Assembly: GCA_036426205.1 (NCBI GenBank)
Contig: WSYH01002463.1
Coordinates: 22,322-86,321 of the forward strand
Origin: Ascaphus truei
Lineage: Eukaryota > Chordata > Amphibia > Anura > Ascaphidae
DNA length: 64,000 bases
Reading direction: 5' to 3'
This document shows, piece after piece, positions 10,933 through 23,570 of this stretch. Within the stretch, counting starts at the first letter, position 1. Every line of letters begins with the position of its first letter. Both the position numbers and the translations under genes were made by a program. The notes beneath the pieces were generated by a model. The model was not told the DNA's origin, searched no databases, and worked only from the letters and a program-made list of their open reading frames with translations.

Positions 10933-13900
10933 TGTCACGGTTGTGCTCGCCAACAACCAGGGTCGGAACCGCGAGGATGAGTGGGGTTGTAAAAGCACCG
11001 ATAGACCGCGCGGCTGATCCGGATTGCGAAGTTCGTAAGTCATACGTAGCAGGATCGGATGGAGAGAGACAGCATCGTCGGTTTGACAGCCAGGGTCAGG
11101 ACAGGAGACGTCAGAATAAACATGTTCAAAGTTAGGAGCCCTTCGGCAACAGGGAGTCAGGGAAAGCCCCCGGCTTTCAGTTAGGAGCTGCAGGGAGGGG
11201 GGGGGGTGGCTTGCGCGTTGCGGCGGACCAGGCCCATGGTACTGGTCTCAGGAGTGGAGACAGACCAGATTTACACACACGCTAGCTGCACGGTTAAACC
11301 CGTGCTACAGCGCAAGAGTCCTGAGCGGGGATAGGGAATCTACTGTAGCAGCGCAGGAACCAGGACAGGCCTCTAAGATAGGGAAAAGGAGTAGGCCAGG
11401 AACCAGGGAACGCTGTAGATACACAGGGAAACCTACGCTTCAGTACAGGATCCAGGAGACTAAGGACGACAGGGGCGAAAACCTCCGTTCAGTGCAGGAA
11501 TCCGGGGCTGAAGGACCGCAGGGACGAAACCTACTGATTCAGCAAGAGCATGAAACGGAAGCTGAAGCGACGCAGGACGGAACCTCCGCTCAGCACAGAA
11601 GAACAAGCGGGAGCTTGAGGAAAGACTGAAGGAGCCAGGACGGAACTCCGATTCAGCCACAGGAAACAAGCAGGAGCTGGTGGCAGAACAGGTAGGAATC
11701 CGGTAAGGGACTATGCTCGGCAGGGGCATGTGGGAAGCAGACTTAAAGGCCAGCGGGCCAATCCCAGACAGGGTGTGAAGGTACGGCTCCAATGGTGAAT
11801 GCAAGTCTAGGTTGAGTACTAGGCTGCACCAGCTGACAGTAAATACCAGAGTGGAGTGTTGTATAGCTTTGGTGGAGGAATCCAGGCTGCAAGCAAACTC
11901 AGGAGAGCTCTTCCAGAACTGCACCCGGTCTGCAAGGTAAGGCAACAGAAACCGCCGGAGCGGATTCCTACAGTACACCCCACCCCCCCCCCCCTTCACG
12001 GCCGAGACTCCGGCGAACATGAGCACTATAGAGTTGGAGGACGGGATTGTTGCCTGAACCGTCTGGATTGGGGTTAGAGTCAGTGGTCAGAGACTCGTGG
12101 GTTAGTCCTTTAGTTACCCACCACCCCCGGTGAGAACTGCGGGCCAGACAGGACATTCCATGGGTCTGGGGGACATTTAGTTGTTCCTAAAATTCTTTTA
12201 GGTGGAAAGGGCATCCGTAAAAGAGCAGTTCTTTGGTGGTACAGTTCTATGATTGAGATGATGGAAGAAAGAAAGAAAAACATCTGGTCATGGTAGCTGC
12301 AAAAGGTATTGGAAATCAGGGCTGTGAAGAAACCAGAGAAGTTCCGAGCAAGAAGAAACGGCAGAGAACCCCCCAATGACAAGCCCAGTCTGTAATAAAG
12401 GAACGGAATCTAGGATCAGCGGCCCTGATAGTTGATCGAATACCACCAGGAGGTAAGTTTTTGTAACAGAAAAAATTCTTGGCATGACCACTGCATGTTG
12501 GAATTGCGAGGAACCTGTTTACCTGCAAGGCTCCAGGTAATGGTTAGTAAGGGTAAGGCTGGTTGGGAACGAACATCTCCCGGTATTGGTATGGAAGTTG
12601 ACAAGGCAACGCAGTAAACAGGGATAGGGGACCGAAATCTGGGAACGTACAGAAGTATTTCCAACTGAGAGCGAAAAAACAGTGGGCACCGAAAATTACC
12701 GAGGACACAAACATGGTTTTAGCAGAGCAGAGAAGAGCAAAAAACAGTTAGAAGCTCTCAATACTGGGACAATCTTCATTGGAAGATAGTATTGAAGGAA
12801 TCAAGGAATAGAACTGGGAATTTAATATCAGTAGCTTGAGGAAAAAGGCAGAGCAGGGTAGTTGGTGGAGAGGGAGACTAACATCAGAAGCTGAAGTCTG
12901 TAACTCAGTGACAGGACCTGAGAATCAACAAGCAGCAAGTTAGAACTATGAAAACTCTTAAGACAGGCACGCTTAGGAGTAACAAGGAGTCTTTCGAAAC
13001 TGCAATGGCCCTAACCACAGGGGTACCTAACCTGCAAAAACATGAATACGGTGGTTTTCTAGTGCAAAATCTCTGATCACAGGACTCTAAACCGATAGTG
13101 AGGGTGTCGGTTGATTAGAGAAAAAATCAGACTGTATTGATAAGTGACTTGAAAACAATTACTGAGGTTCTAGATTTGTGGACATGGAGGAAAAAAAAAA
13201 AATTACCCTTTAAAGACAGGAGTTTAAATTTCTTCCCAGAGTAACCCCAGTTTGCTGGGATATTTAGACACAGTACTGAGGGGGACTGGGTTTAAGCAAA
13301 GGCAGCGAAAGACTAAATAGTCAGATTTTCAACCCAAGACTTGTAATATATGCATGGTGACTCAGACAGATACAGGGAGGTGACCACAGGATTGCTGATC
13401 CCTGGAAGAATTAGCATCGGAAGAGAACTCAGGGGGACACCCCAGTCAGGCTACTCATTGTAGGAAGAGCTTCAGAATCAGAGGAGAATCATTACTCTCA
13501 GGAGCTCAAAAACTAGTAAGACACAATTCAGCGAAGAAAAGGGAAAACAGTGTGCAGGCATTTTTACTAATCTATATGAAAAAGCAGTCACTTTTGGGCA
13601 GACCAAGAAAACGTTGCGTCAGCAAACACTTCCTGGGAACACAATATGAACCCCAGGAGGACCATACATACTTTACTGTATGACTTAACCCTTAAGCTTA
13701 AAGAGGAGGAGAACCTTAGACAGTACAACGAATTAATCATAACTGTACTGGTTCTGAAGTAGGTATGGAAGGAATGTCTGGAAAACCAGAAATTACTTGC
13801 AGAATCCATAAGGGGGAACTAGCGTGAGAGGGATCACCGACTATGGGGGCGACAGGCTGGTTCAGTGAACTACCGGGGAGAAGGAACTCTGCGACAAAGC

Positions 13901-16307
13901 TGTAGGCAAAAACCTGACATCCTGCTTACATTATCAGGAACCAGAAACTTTAAGCCGAAGTGCTCGGAGCAAAAACTGGGAAACTTGAGCTGAAGCAGGG
14001 GGATATAGCAAAGAATGATATCTAAGGGACTCTCGTTACGGGTTATGGGAATCCCTCAAGTGCAACCTCTGTCTGACTTGTGGGAACTCATTCTCTGAGG
14101 CAAAAACGAAGGCATTAATTGGCGGCAGCAAGAATTTTACAGGGTTAATGCAGACAATGCCATGGAGGTAAAACATAGGTAATCTTCTCTCTGATTAGGA
14201 GAGACCGGAAGTCTCTACTCTGGAGGCTAGGGGCGTGACCATGGCTGACAGAGAACGGGATTTACCAAAGGAAACTCAGAGAGCTGCCCCAAGGGTTAAA
14301 CAGAAAGCCCCTGGAAACAGGAATCTAGGGATTCTTTCTTGAAGGGGAAGCGCAACAGGGACTGACTAGAAGAATAAAGCTTGGGAAACCCCTCAAGACG
14401 GAGTGAAAGATTCGGAGTTAGAAATAGGGGAAACTAAGGGACTTATTCTCTGATTAGTAGAACCTTAGTGTGATTAGTGAAACATAGTAGTTCCCAGGGG
14501 ACCTACAGGACGATCGGCAGGAGGTTAAAGCTGGGAAATACCTCTCAAGACTAGAGAAAGGGCTTTGACGCTAGAAATAGGAGAACTAGGAACGTATCTC
14601 TGTGTACAGAACCTTAGTGTTGGGTAGAGAAAACATATGTATCCTCCAGTGGGGACTCAACAGGATGATCGGCAGGGCTCTTACGTAGACATATCATGGT
14701 GTACAGGGAACGGCCATACAATGGGCAAGGATCGTGGTTAGACCAGGGGTACAGCAGCCGGCAGCAAAGCGGCGGGGGGAGGATCCTGTTCTTTATGCAA
14801 ATGTCCAATTGTCATGGAAAGGTATGGAGTGTTTTTGGGGCATGAGCCAACATGAGGAGAGGGTCCTCTTGTGCTATTAAATGTTAGAGGACACAGGCCG
14901 GGAAGGAGAGTTCTTTTGGGCGTCGTCCAGTTCCAAAGGGTACACATTCTCCACAGGTTAAAGGGTGTAACAGGGGAAAGCAAATACAAGCGGCCAGCGA
15001 TGTGTTTAAGTCCAGGGGGGTAAACTTCATCATGAGATCATTACGGGCCATTTTTTGGAAAAGGGAGTTATTAAACATACAAACACCAATGCAGAATCTT
15101 CAATCAGGGGTATTATCCACAAGAAACTTGGTATTCAGACTGGGACTGGTTGTTTGTACAGGCCGGGACAGCTTTAGACAGGACAACATTACCAACCCCA
15201 CCACAGGGCGGTACACGGTTTGTGGGGCCGAGGCATTGACTTGTCAGGTTTGTGCTCGCCACAAACCAGGGTCGGACGCGAGCTGAGGGGGGTGTAAAAG
15301 CACAGACCCTTAGGGATCCGGCAGGCTTGATCCGGATGCGAAAAAATTGTAGTCATACTAGGTCAGGATTGGATGAGAAGACAGATCGGTCGTTTATAAA
15401 GCCGGGTCAGGATAGGAGACGTCAGAATAAAACATTGCCAAGTAGGAGTTCGGCAACAGGGAGTCAGGAAGCCCGCCGTTCGCTTAGGAGCAGCGGGTGG
15501 GGGTGGCCTTGCGCGGCGGCGACCATGGCCGGATGTACTGGTCTTCAGGAGGTGGAAGACAGACCAGATACACACCGCCTAGCTTGCACGGTTAAACCAG
15601 TGCTACAGCGCAGGAGGGTCCTGAGGGGCGGGCTAGAAATGAATCTTGTAGCAGCGCAGGAAACCAGGGACACGGCTCTATGATTAGGGAAAGTAGTAGG
15701 CCCAGGAACCAGGAAGCTGTAGATACAAGGGGAAACCTGCCGCTTCTACAGGAATCCAGGAGACTGAGGACGCAGGGGCGAAACCTCGTCAGTGAGGGAT
15801 ACAGGAGGCGGAAGGACGCAGGATGATGAACACCTGATTCAGGCACAGGAGAACAAGACGAAGAGCGGAAGGGAAGACGCAGGACGGAAACCTCCGCTTC
15901 AGACAGAAGAACAAGCGGGGGAGCTGGAAGGAAGATGAACAAGGATGCACGGGCGGAAATCACGCTTCAGCACAGGAGAACAAGCAGGAGCTTGTGGCAG
16001 AAAACAGGTCAGGGTAGTGACATCCGGTAAGGTATGTCGGCCAGGGCTAGCATTGTGGAAAGCCAGTACTTTAAGCCAGCGGGCCAATCCCAAGCTGGGG
16101 CTGTGAAGGTACTGCCTCCCATTGAGTGAATGACAAGTTCGCAGGTTGCGTGATAGGACTGCACGCGCCAGTGAGTATACCAGAGGGGAGTGGTTTATAG
16201 CTTTGGTGAGTGAATCAAGGCTGCAGCAACATCAGGAGAGCGTTCCAGAACTGCTACCGGTCTGCCAAGGTAAGGGCAACCAGTAAAACGCGGAGCGGAT
16301 TCCTTCA
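10933..16307 (-). mobile_element. Non-autonomous LTR retrotransposon (minus strand), two LTRs
   Basis: Two LTRs (10933-11972 and 15242-16307) homologous to the solo LTR at 5879-6911 bound 3.27 kb of internal DNA. The duplications gctag (10928-10932) and gatag (16308-16312) flank it. On the minus strand the run of G followed by gtac just before the 3' LTR (plus 11973-11994) is the polypurine tract. At the other end (15225-15241) a sequence related to the main Ty3 leader, including ggccccacaaac in minus sense, follows the 5' LTR. Confidence 0.8.
11973..15241 (-). other. Internal region of the LTR element, no recognisable coding
   Basis: I find no gag, protease, RT or integrase motif on either strand. 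The sequence is purine-rich on the plus strand and contains loosely repeated phrases, for example gaaataggagaact and acaggatgatcggcagg. Possible functions are RNA packaging and dimerisation only. I infer a large non-autonomous derivative mobilised by a chromovirus like the main one. Frame noise could hide very degraded coding. Confidence 0.6.
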
Positions 16308-16312
16308 GATAG

Positions 16313-17051
16313 TTCGCAGCCGGGAGATTTCCCGGCTTGCTAGCACAAATCCCCGGGTGCCGCGCGTCACCGATGCGCGGTCCCGCTAATTGGGTGCCTG
16401 CGCCCCATGCGCGCGTGCCAGGGCTCCCGAGGGAATGCCCTGGTGTCCCGCGATGTGGGGGACGGCGGGGGGGGGGGTTAAGGGGGATCGGCGGACCCGG
16501 AGAGAGTGGAGGGGGAAACCCCGATCGGAGGACTGCTCCTCAGAGGCTTCGGCGCTCGCATGGGACACCCGCGGCGCGAGACCGTTGGTACGTCGCGGCG
16601 AGACCGGGCAAATGTAGAATAAACTCGGCCGCGACAGTAGGGGAGGCTAGCTAAATTACATTATTTACATTACAAAAGAGGCGTCTAAAGAGAGGAACTT
16701 GCGGCCGCGGGTTATTCGAGCATTGCCCGTTCTCAGCCGCAGCAGTAGCCTGGCGCGCCCGGAGGGGGTGACGGGCGTGCGGCCGTAAGCAGCGGAAGAG
16801 CGCCCTCCGATCGGGGCGCTCTCCTCCCGCTGCCGGGTCGCCGGGTACCCGGAAACCCCTCGCCGCGTTCCCCCAAATGCGGGACACCAGGGCTCCCTGG
16901 GGACCCTGGACGCGCGTGCAGGGGGCGCAGGGCCACGATGACGCGTGCACGCGCGTCGGTGATCGCGGGACACGCCGAGGGGCGGCACTAGCAAGCCGGG
17001 AAATCTCCCGGCTTGCGGATCTGGCCGATGAGCAATAAGTGTGTCGGTAGT
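16313..17051. repeat. Foldback transposon arms, second copy
   Basis: Repeats 6917-7669 with many indels. The two gcaagccggg hairpins, the central spacer and the terminal gtcggtagtg with its TA are all present. Confidence 0.8.
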
Positions 17052-17209
17052 GTATGATAACTCTATACAAATATATTCAGGGACAAACACGGAGCTTTCA
17101 AAAGAATATTCATCCCACGGCAGTACAAAGGACTCGGGGCCATCCATTAAGGTTGGAGGAAAGTAAATTTCACCAGCAACAAGGAAAGGGTTCTTTACAG
17201 TAAGAAGGA

Positions 17210-18520
17210 GTGCTGATCAGTGGGAAGCGCAAACATGTGGAAACAAAAAAATAAAACTGATGGTGCAATATTGTTACTATAACAGGTAGTGGTCTTCTCA
17301 CGGTCTAAGGATATTTATACTCCAAATGTAAGGGTGAATCAGTGTTCGTAATGGTAATTAAGGGTGTCTCTTCAGTTAGAGGGATTAACTTAACAATGGT
17401 GTGTAGATGAGTCCCTTAAATGGTTAAACACAGAGAACCAAACATAGTGGGATCTGGAAAAATGTATTACAATGGTGGTATATTACAATACACTCAATGA
17501 GTAGTGATGTTTTTAGGCGTTTGATACACAATCGATCTCGCCTCGGTTTCTTTTAGCTTTCAGCTTCCCTCATTCAGGTGGTCTCACGGCTGCGTTCCAG
17601 CAGATGCGGATGTGACGTCAGGCTGGGGGGTTCGGTGGCGAAGTAGTAGCTTTGGATCACCTTCACTCTACGCGTTTCACCTTTCTCGGTTTCTTCAGGA
17701 ATGCATCACATTACAGGGTTAACAACGTGTGCAGGTACACCAGGAGAGGAGGCCACTGCTCCCAGGAGCTTACAATCTTATACCAGGAAGGCCTCCTCTC
17801 CTGATGTACCTACACACGTTGTAACCCTTGAAGTGATGCAATCCTGAAGAAAGAAACGAGAAGGTAAAAGGTAGAGAGTGAAGGTGATCCAAAGTACTTC
17901 GCCCAACCGAACCCCCCGCATAGCTGATGTCACATCCGGATCTGCTGGAACGCAGCACGTGAGACGCACGCTGAATAGAGGGGAAGCTGAAAGCTAAAAG
18001 AAACGGAGGCGAGATCGATTGGTGATCTAAATGCCTAAAAACATCAGACATCATGTGAGTGTATTGTAATATACACTACCATGTAATACAATTTTATCCA
18101 GATTGCACTATGTTGGTTCTCTGTGTTTAACCATTTAAGGGACTCATCTACACACCATTGTTGAAGTTAATCCCTCCTAATGAAGAGGCACAACTTAAAG
18201 ATACCTACGAAGACTGATTCACCTCACATTTGTGAGTATAATATCCTTAGACCTTGAGAAGACCACTTACCTTTATATAACAATATTGCACCATCAGTTA
18301 TATTTTTTGTTTCCACATGTTTGCGGCTTCCCACTGATCATCACTCCTTCATACTCACCTGGGATTGAGAGAGAGCAATCCTGCACTGGGTCACAGCAGC
18401 ATCCAAAGAATTCGTTGTATCACCACATTTATATAATAATTGGTTTTGAATGTATACAGTGTTAACACGTGTTTTATTTAGAATTAGAGCGCCACTATTG
18501 ATATAATATATTTTGCACTT
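17210..18520. mobile_element. P2, second copy
   Basis: Repeats 7826-9157, with the same arms, apex and right tail. The downstream target copy here reads ttctttacagtaag, matching the left copy better than 9158-9170 does. Confidence 0.75.
17661..17710 (-). ncRNA. Hammerhead ribozyme motif in P2, second copy
   Basis: On the minus strand: CTGAAGA, an extra A, stem II acc/ggt, then GAAACGCGTA and a short stem I with one wobble. All core positions are present, unlike the first copy. Since this block is error-prone, the true state needs a clean read. Confidence 0.55.
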
Positions 18521-18873
18521 CTTTACAGTAAGGGCAGTTAAAATGTGAATTCATTACGGAGAGACCTGTTGGATGGCGATACAATAGATTTGTTCAAAAA
18601 AAGGTGGACATCTTTTTAGTTGGGAAAGGTATACAGGGATATATCAAATAAGTATACATGGAAGGATGTGGATCCAGGGATTAATCCGATTGCCAATTCT
18701 TGGAGTCAGGAAGGAATTAATTTTTCCCCTTAATGGGGTTTTTTGTTTGCCTTCCTCTGGATCAATAAGTATAGATATAGGATAAAGTATCTGTTGTCTA
18801 AATTTAGCTTAGGTTGGACTTGATGGACGGAAGTCTTTTTTCAACCTCATCTACTATGTAACTATGTAACTAT
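18521..18873 (+). repeat. CR1 3' UTR and tail
   Basis: Continues the CR1 C-terminus into the 3' UTR. The characteristic segment gacttgatggacgg...ttttttcaacctcat is followed by repeats of tatgtaac, which directly abut the right target duplication taactc (18874-18879). Confidence 0.85.
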
Positions 18874-18879
18874 TAACTC

Positions 18880-20429
18880 CTTCTCGCTTCCTCTCTGCAA
18901 GATCTACGGTGGCATACATCATCGCTCTACTTACCGGAGATGCCCTGGCATGGGCTTCCCCCATCTGGGAACGGAGACTGGAGCTGACACAGAACCTTGA
19001 CCACTTCACTATGGAATTCAGACGTGTCTTCGACACTCCGGGCCATAAGGTGACTGCTGCATCTTCTCTATTTCATCTTTCTCAGGGTTCTCGTCCGGTC
19101 GCTTGCTACACCCTGGAGTTTCCTACCATTGCAGCTGAAACAGGCTGGAACAATGAGGCCCTGTCGACAGATATCCGGCTTTACATTTTTCTCCTACAGA
19201 TCCGCCGCCTCCTGATGATCCGGAACCCATGCAGCTGGGAAGCCACCGGCTATCCTTCTCGGCGAGGCAGCGCAGACCTACCAATGGACTATGTCCTTCC
19301 ACCAAGTCCTTCTCTGCCCGCTCAAACCGGAATACGCCAGTGCTCAATGAGGTATCGGGAATCTCATTGGGCACTATCTCTCCTTCCCCTACTTCTCCAA
19401 AGGTCCATCCTACTCGGATCATGCTCCCTATTTTCCACAAAGGGGCCTATTTCCAGGTTATGACCTCTGCCTTTATTGATTCCGGTTCTGGGGGCAACTT
19501 TATTGACCATAGTTTCGCACGTAAGATATCTATTCATCTCATTCGTAAAGCTGTGCCCGTCGGATTAGAGGCCATCGATGGACGCCCGCTTCAACCGGCC
19601 TTCATTTCCTTAGAGACCACTAAAATTATCCTCCTAACGACGGATGGCCATCAGGAGGAGATTTCCCTGGATGTCATACATACACCATCCGCTAAGGTAA
19701 TTCTAGGACTGCCATGGTTACAACAACATAATCCGCAACTTGACCGGACTGATAAACAAACCATACAGTGGAGTCCCTGTTGCGCTAAGACCTGTGTAAC
19801 CTCTACTCAACAAATTTGCGATCTAATTATTTCCAAGGAGGATAAGAGTGTCCTACCCGAGGTTTATGCAGAATTCAAGAATGTGTTCGACAAGGTACGA
19901 TTCGACGTTCTTCCACCTCATCGCCCTTTCGACTGTCCTATTGATATCTTGCCTGGTTCTGTCTTATCCAGAGGTAAATATTACCCCTTGTCACTTCCTG
20001 AAACTAAAGCCATGTCGGAATATATCCAAGAAAATTTAAAGAAAGGTTTCTTTCGTAATTCCTGGTCCCCAGCCGGAGACGGTTTCTTCTTCATTAAGAA
20101 GAAAGACGGTTCTCTTCGCCCTTGTATAGACTATAGAGGGCTAAATAAAATCACCTTAAAGAATCGCTACCCGCTCCCCCTTATCTCCGAACTTTTTGAT
20201 CGCCTCCAAGGAGCCACTATCTTTTCTAAGCTAGATCTTCGTGGTGCATATAATCTGGTACGGATAAGGTAGGGCGACGAGTGGAAGACAGCCATCAATA
20301 CCCGAGATGGTCATTATGAGTATTTAGTCATGCCCTTTGGTCTATGTAATGCCCCGGCCGTTTTTCAAGAATTTGTAAATGAGATATTCCAGGATCTCCT
20401 GAACCTCTTTGTCATCGTTTACCTTGATG
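18880..20429 (+). pseudogene. Ty3 gag end, protease and RT N-terminal part
   Basis: Resumes Gag with the block YIIALLTGDALAWASPIWE and its capsid-like helices, ending abruptly near 19185. A frame change leads to [20 protein letters not shown], where the CCHC knuckle normally follows; here only a single Cys (LCPSTKSF) remains, so it is deleted. Protease is visible as [13 protein letters not shown] (DSG near 19480). RT shows [32 protein letters not shown] and [16 protein letters not shown], then a TAG stop at 20270-20272 where Glu is usual. It continues as [13 protein letters not shown] up to VIVYLD, where PLE1 enters. Confidence 0.92.
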
Positions 20430-20733
20430 GGAAGGGTATTATATCTCTGGCACTCAACAAGGACAGGTGAAATTGAAATAAATTTATACAACCAGATAGT
20501 GGTGCTGGCAGATCCAATGATGATCTCCACGTGGAGTAGTCAAACATGAAATATAAAAAAATGAGAATACATAGTGTGATACTATAAAACACTCAATACA
20601 CATACAGACTAACCAAGACTAACAACTGTTGCTTAAACAGACAGGTGACTGGTAAAAAAAAACACATTTAATTAGACATACAGTATAATTAAAGAATAGA
20701 ATGATCACAATAAATGAAAACGTGATATAAGGT

Positions 20734-21621
20734 TCAAGCAAACAAACAAACGAATGGAAACCCACTATAAGCGCTAACCTACACTTAAAAAAATGTGTAA
20801 AATTATGTGAATAATAATAATAAATATCAACCATAAAGTGAAAAGTAATAGAAAAGCAGCCTAGGGGAACAACAAATAACAGATCATTCCAAATCTGATA
20901 AAACAATATACAAACACAAAATAAGTGTCCCTGGTGGTAATGTGATCAGTCCAAGATACCGTTATCCAAAAAAGACAGTCTGTAACACAGGGCTTCTTCT
21001 GGATGGGTTGATGGACTGGTTGATAAAAGTTCCAGATGGGAAGGGTGTCCTTAATGTGAAGTTCTCACTGATTCTGAAATAACAGAAACAAAGGCCACAC
21101 CAATTGTGCAGTACGTAACAGCAACAAGTCCCTGTCTAGAACTACAGAGCCCTACTTACAGAATAAAAACTTGTCAATCCAGGGGAGAGGATCTGTACAC
21201 ACTTCTCGTCTACACACGACTTCCCACGGACCCCACGTGGTCTGGCGTGTGGAACCTTCCCTCAATTGGCGATGGTGCTCGTGGATGTTATCGATGCAGC
21301 ACCCCCATGGGTAAGAAAATAGGGAATAGGACACAGTAGTGTAATACGTAACAGACTTTAATAAAAAAAATAAAACACAAATAGCCTACACTTACAATTT
21401 ATGGGGGTGAGTGGTTACTGTTATGTACTGCGCAATTGGTGTGCCCTTTGTTTCTGTTATTTCAGAATCAGTGAGGACTTCACATTAAGGACACCCTTCC
21501 CATCTGGAACTTTTATCAACTAGTCCATCAACCCATCCAGAAGAAGCCCTTCATCACAGACTGTCTTTGTTGGATCACGGTATCTTGGACTGATCACATT
21601 AGCGCCGGGGACACTTATTTT
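20734..21621. mobile_element. P3: small palindromic element in the left arm of PLE1
   Basis: An 888 bp insertion flanked by gtgatataaggt (20722-20733, 21622-21633). Arms from 20915 and to 21621 pair over about 200 bp around a centre near 21200-21400. The left end has an unpaired 181 bp tail (20734-20914). The position where a hammerhead would lie reads ccagaagaag instead of cctgaagaag on the minus strand of the left arm, so the ribozyme core is lost. No coding capacity. Confidence 0.7.
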
Positions 21622-22925
21622 GTGATATAAGGTCCCACTTAATGATCCTGCTGGGGCTGAAGTGCCCGTTTACCGGAATAAAGATTTATTTATTTATTTA
21701 TAAAATATTTTACCAGGAAGTAATACATTGAGAGTTACCTCTCGTTTTCAAGTATGTCCTGGGCACAGAGTAAAACAAATAATATAAACAAAAAAAGAAA
21801 TATATAATGCTCACTAAATTAATGATGTAGGTGTAATATGGTTGTGCCTTAAACGTCTAGTATGACGGTGGGTGCAACTAATGAGCAGAAAGTAACATTA
21901 AGTAACAACAGCTGAGGAGTGAAGGCATTTTGTTGCCGACGCTTAACAATTAGAAGCTCATTTCGAAGTGCACTCCTTGGCAATTAAAACTTAACATTTA
22001 ATTAATAGATACATTAAAATAAGTTCTTAACACATAGTCAATAGAATTAACAACATATAATGTACTGAGGCGGGAGGGAGTGGAGAGATGATAGATGGCC
22101 ACGGTGTATAATAAAGTGTGCTTTGCCTGAAATAAACCAGCAAAAGCAATTAACACCAAATTGGCCTTTGATAAGAAATAAGTTACCCTGCTGTGAGAAC
22201 TCAAAGGCGTTTTCCCTGTATAAGTGTGTTGTGCGTCATGTGGCGTAGCATACCGATCAAACCAACCTGTATTGATATAGATAGCCCAAACCAGTGTCTA
22301 GCTAGTATATATAATAATATTTAAGATGATAGATTATTTATAATCACTGTACTGTATGCGCAACTCAATGACAGGTTGGTGGTACGTGGATTGATTCTGC
22401 GCCCAATGACATTTAACAAACACTCCACACAGATGATGAACCAGAAAAGCTAATTATTATAAAAACAAGGAAGCAGCTAATACTAAACACTCTGCTTGAT
22501 TGAATTAAGCAGTAAACAGAATGATACTGTGGTCTATGGACATGCCGTCCAAATATAATCAATACTGTGAGTAAATGTCACCTGCAAAACAGCTGCACAC
22601 AGAGCACAATTGACGATTCACAAATCAATTCACAAGTGGCTATGGAGATCTGTATAACATATGCCAGCAGGCTAACTGTGCTGATGATAAATGTCAGTGT
22701 AAGCGCAACAATGTGCAACAAAATATCTGACAAACACTGGATAAACTGACATAAATGATTCACAGTGCAGAGACAGGCTAGAACTCAAACCACCGAGTGA
22801 AGAGAAGCTACTGAACCTGGATGCGATCGCGTTTAAAATTGAGACAACAGCAGAGAGCACAAATACAATGTAGCAATACTACCAGTCTCTCTCAGATCCC
22901 TCACGCTGACGTCACCACGCCAAAA

Positions 22926-22968
22926 CGCCCTACGCGTTTCCCTCCTTCACGGAGATTCTTCAGGGGCG
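22926..22968 (-). ncRNA. Hammerhead ribozyme motif, left arm of PLE2
   Basis: On the minus strand, stem I CGCCC/GGGCG is perfect. The core CTGAAGA is followed by an extra A, stem II tctcc/ggagg with loop gtgaa, then GAAA, CGCG, and cleavage after GTA. All core positions expected of the minimal Penelope-type hammerhead are present, at 43 nt. It lies on the sense strand of the flanking PLE2 copy, in its terminal repeat. Confidence 0.75.
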
Positions 22969-23570
22969 AGTGATAACCAGCTGATGTCGGAAGCGTGTTA
23001 TATAGCGTCACAGGTTGCTATAACAACCAACGGGCCAATAGACTGGTCGCGCAACGCTTATACCGATCAGAAGGGTACTGCATGTAAGAACAGCGGTTTA
23101 CAAGAAAGTACACACTAAGAATGAACAATAAAATTAAGTATAATGAAGGTTTCAGGGTCACCAATATATGGGAATAGAGCTCATGGAGGGAGGCTTGTTA
23201 AAAGCTGACAGAGATTTTGCCAGACTAACAGATACTAAATAGCTGCTCTGTGATAAGTGGCAAAATACAATTGTAACAAGGTTTAAACATTTTAACACGT
23301 ACTGGATGATATGCATATAAAACTAAAGCTGTTCCATAATGTGAAGCTGTGATTGCTTACTTGCCAGTAAATAAAGGATTCATACTATAAGTAACAGGTG
23401 TGTTGTTTGTTTTTTAGAGGCTTGCTGTGGATGAGTGGACATATTGCCAACCCCACAGATAATCAAATAAATGGAGTATACGTGAAACCCTCATTTAGCC
23501 CATGAGGATTTAATGTTCTTAATTTGTATATCCATTCTGCCTCACGTTTCAATAATCTGTTATTTATATC

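Larger units (their letters stand above)
9388..18520 (+). repeat. Low-quality second copy of 4350-9160, likely assembly artefact
   Basis: After an 18 bp junction (9388-9405) the sequence jumps back to the equivalent of 4350 and repeats the CR1 RT, foldback transposon, LTR element and P2. Compared with the first copy it has a single-base insertion or deletion every few tens of bases, in coding and non-coding parts alike. Old duplicates usually differ mainly by substitutions. This pattern suggests an uncorrected long read used to fill a gap. Confidence 0.75.
1426..18873 (+). mobile_element. CR1-type LINE with nested insertions, inserted in Ty3 gag
   Basis: Non-LTR retrotransposon, 5' truncated within an esterase-like domain, followed by APE endonuclease, reverse transcriptase and a 3' UTR ending in repeats of tatgtaac at 18855-18873. 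A 6 bp target duplication taactc flanks it. It is interrupted by two hammerhead-bearing palindromes and a foldback DNA transposon. The block 9388-18520 repeats the second half of the element, insertions included, in a low-quality form. CR1 versus L2 is judged from the esterase domain, RT motifs and 3' tail; an L2 assignment is possible. Confidence 0.85.

Noticed and set aside
21106..21339. Open frame in P3
   Set aside because: Lies within the unpaired centre of a palindromic non-coding element and has no recognisable domain.
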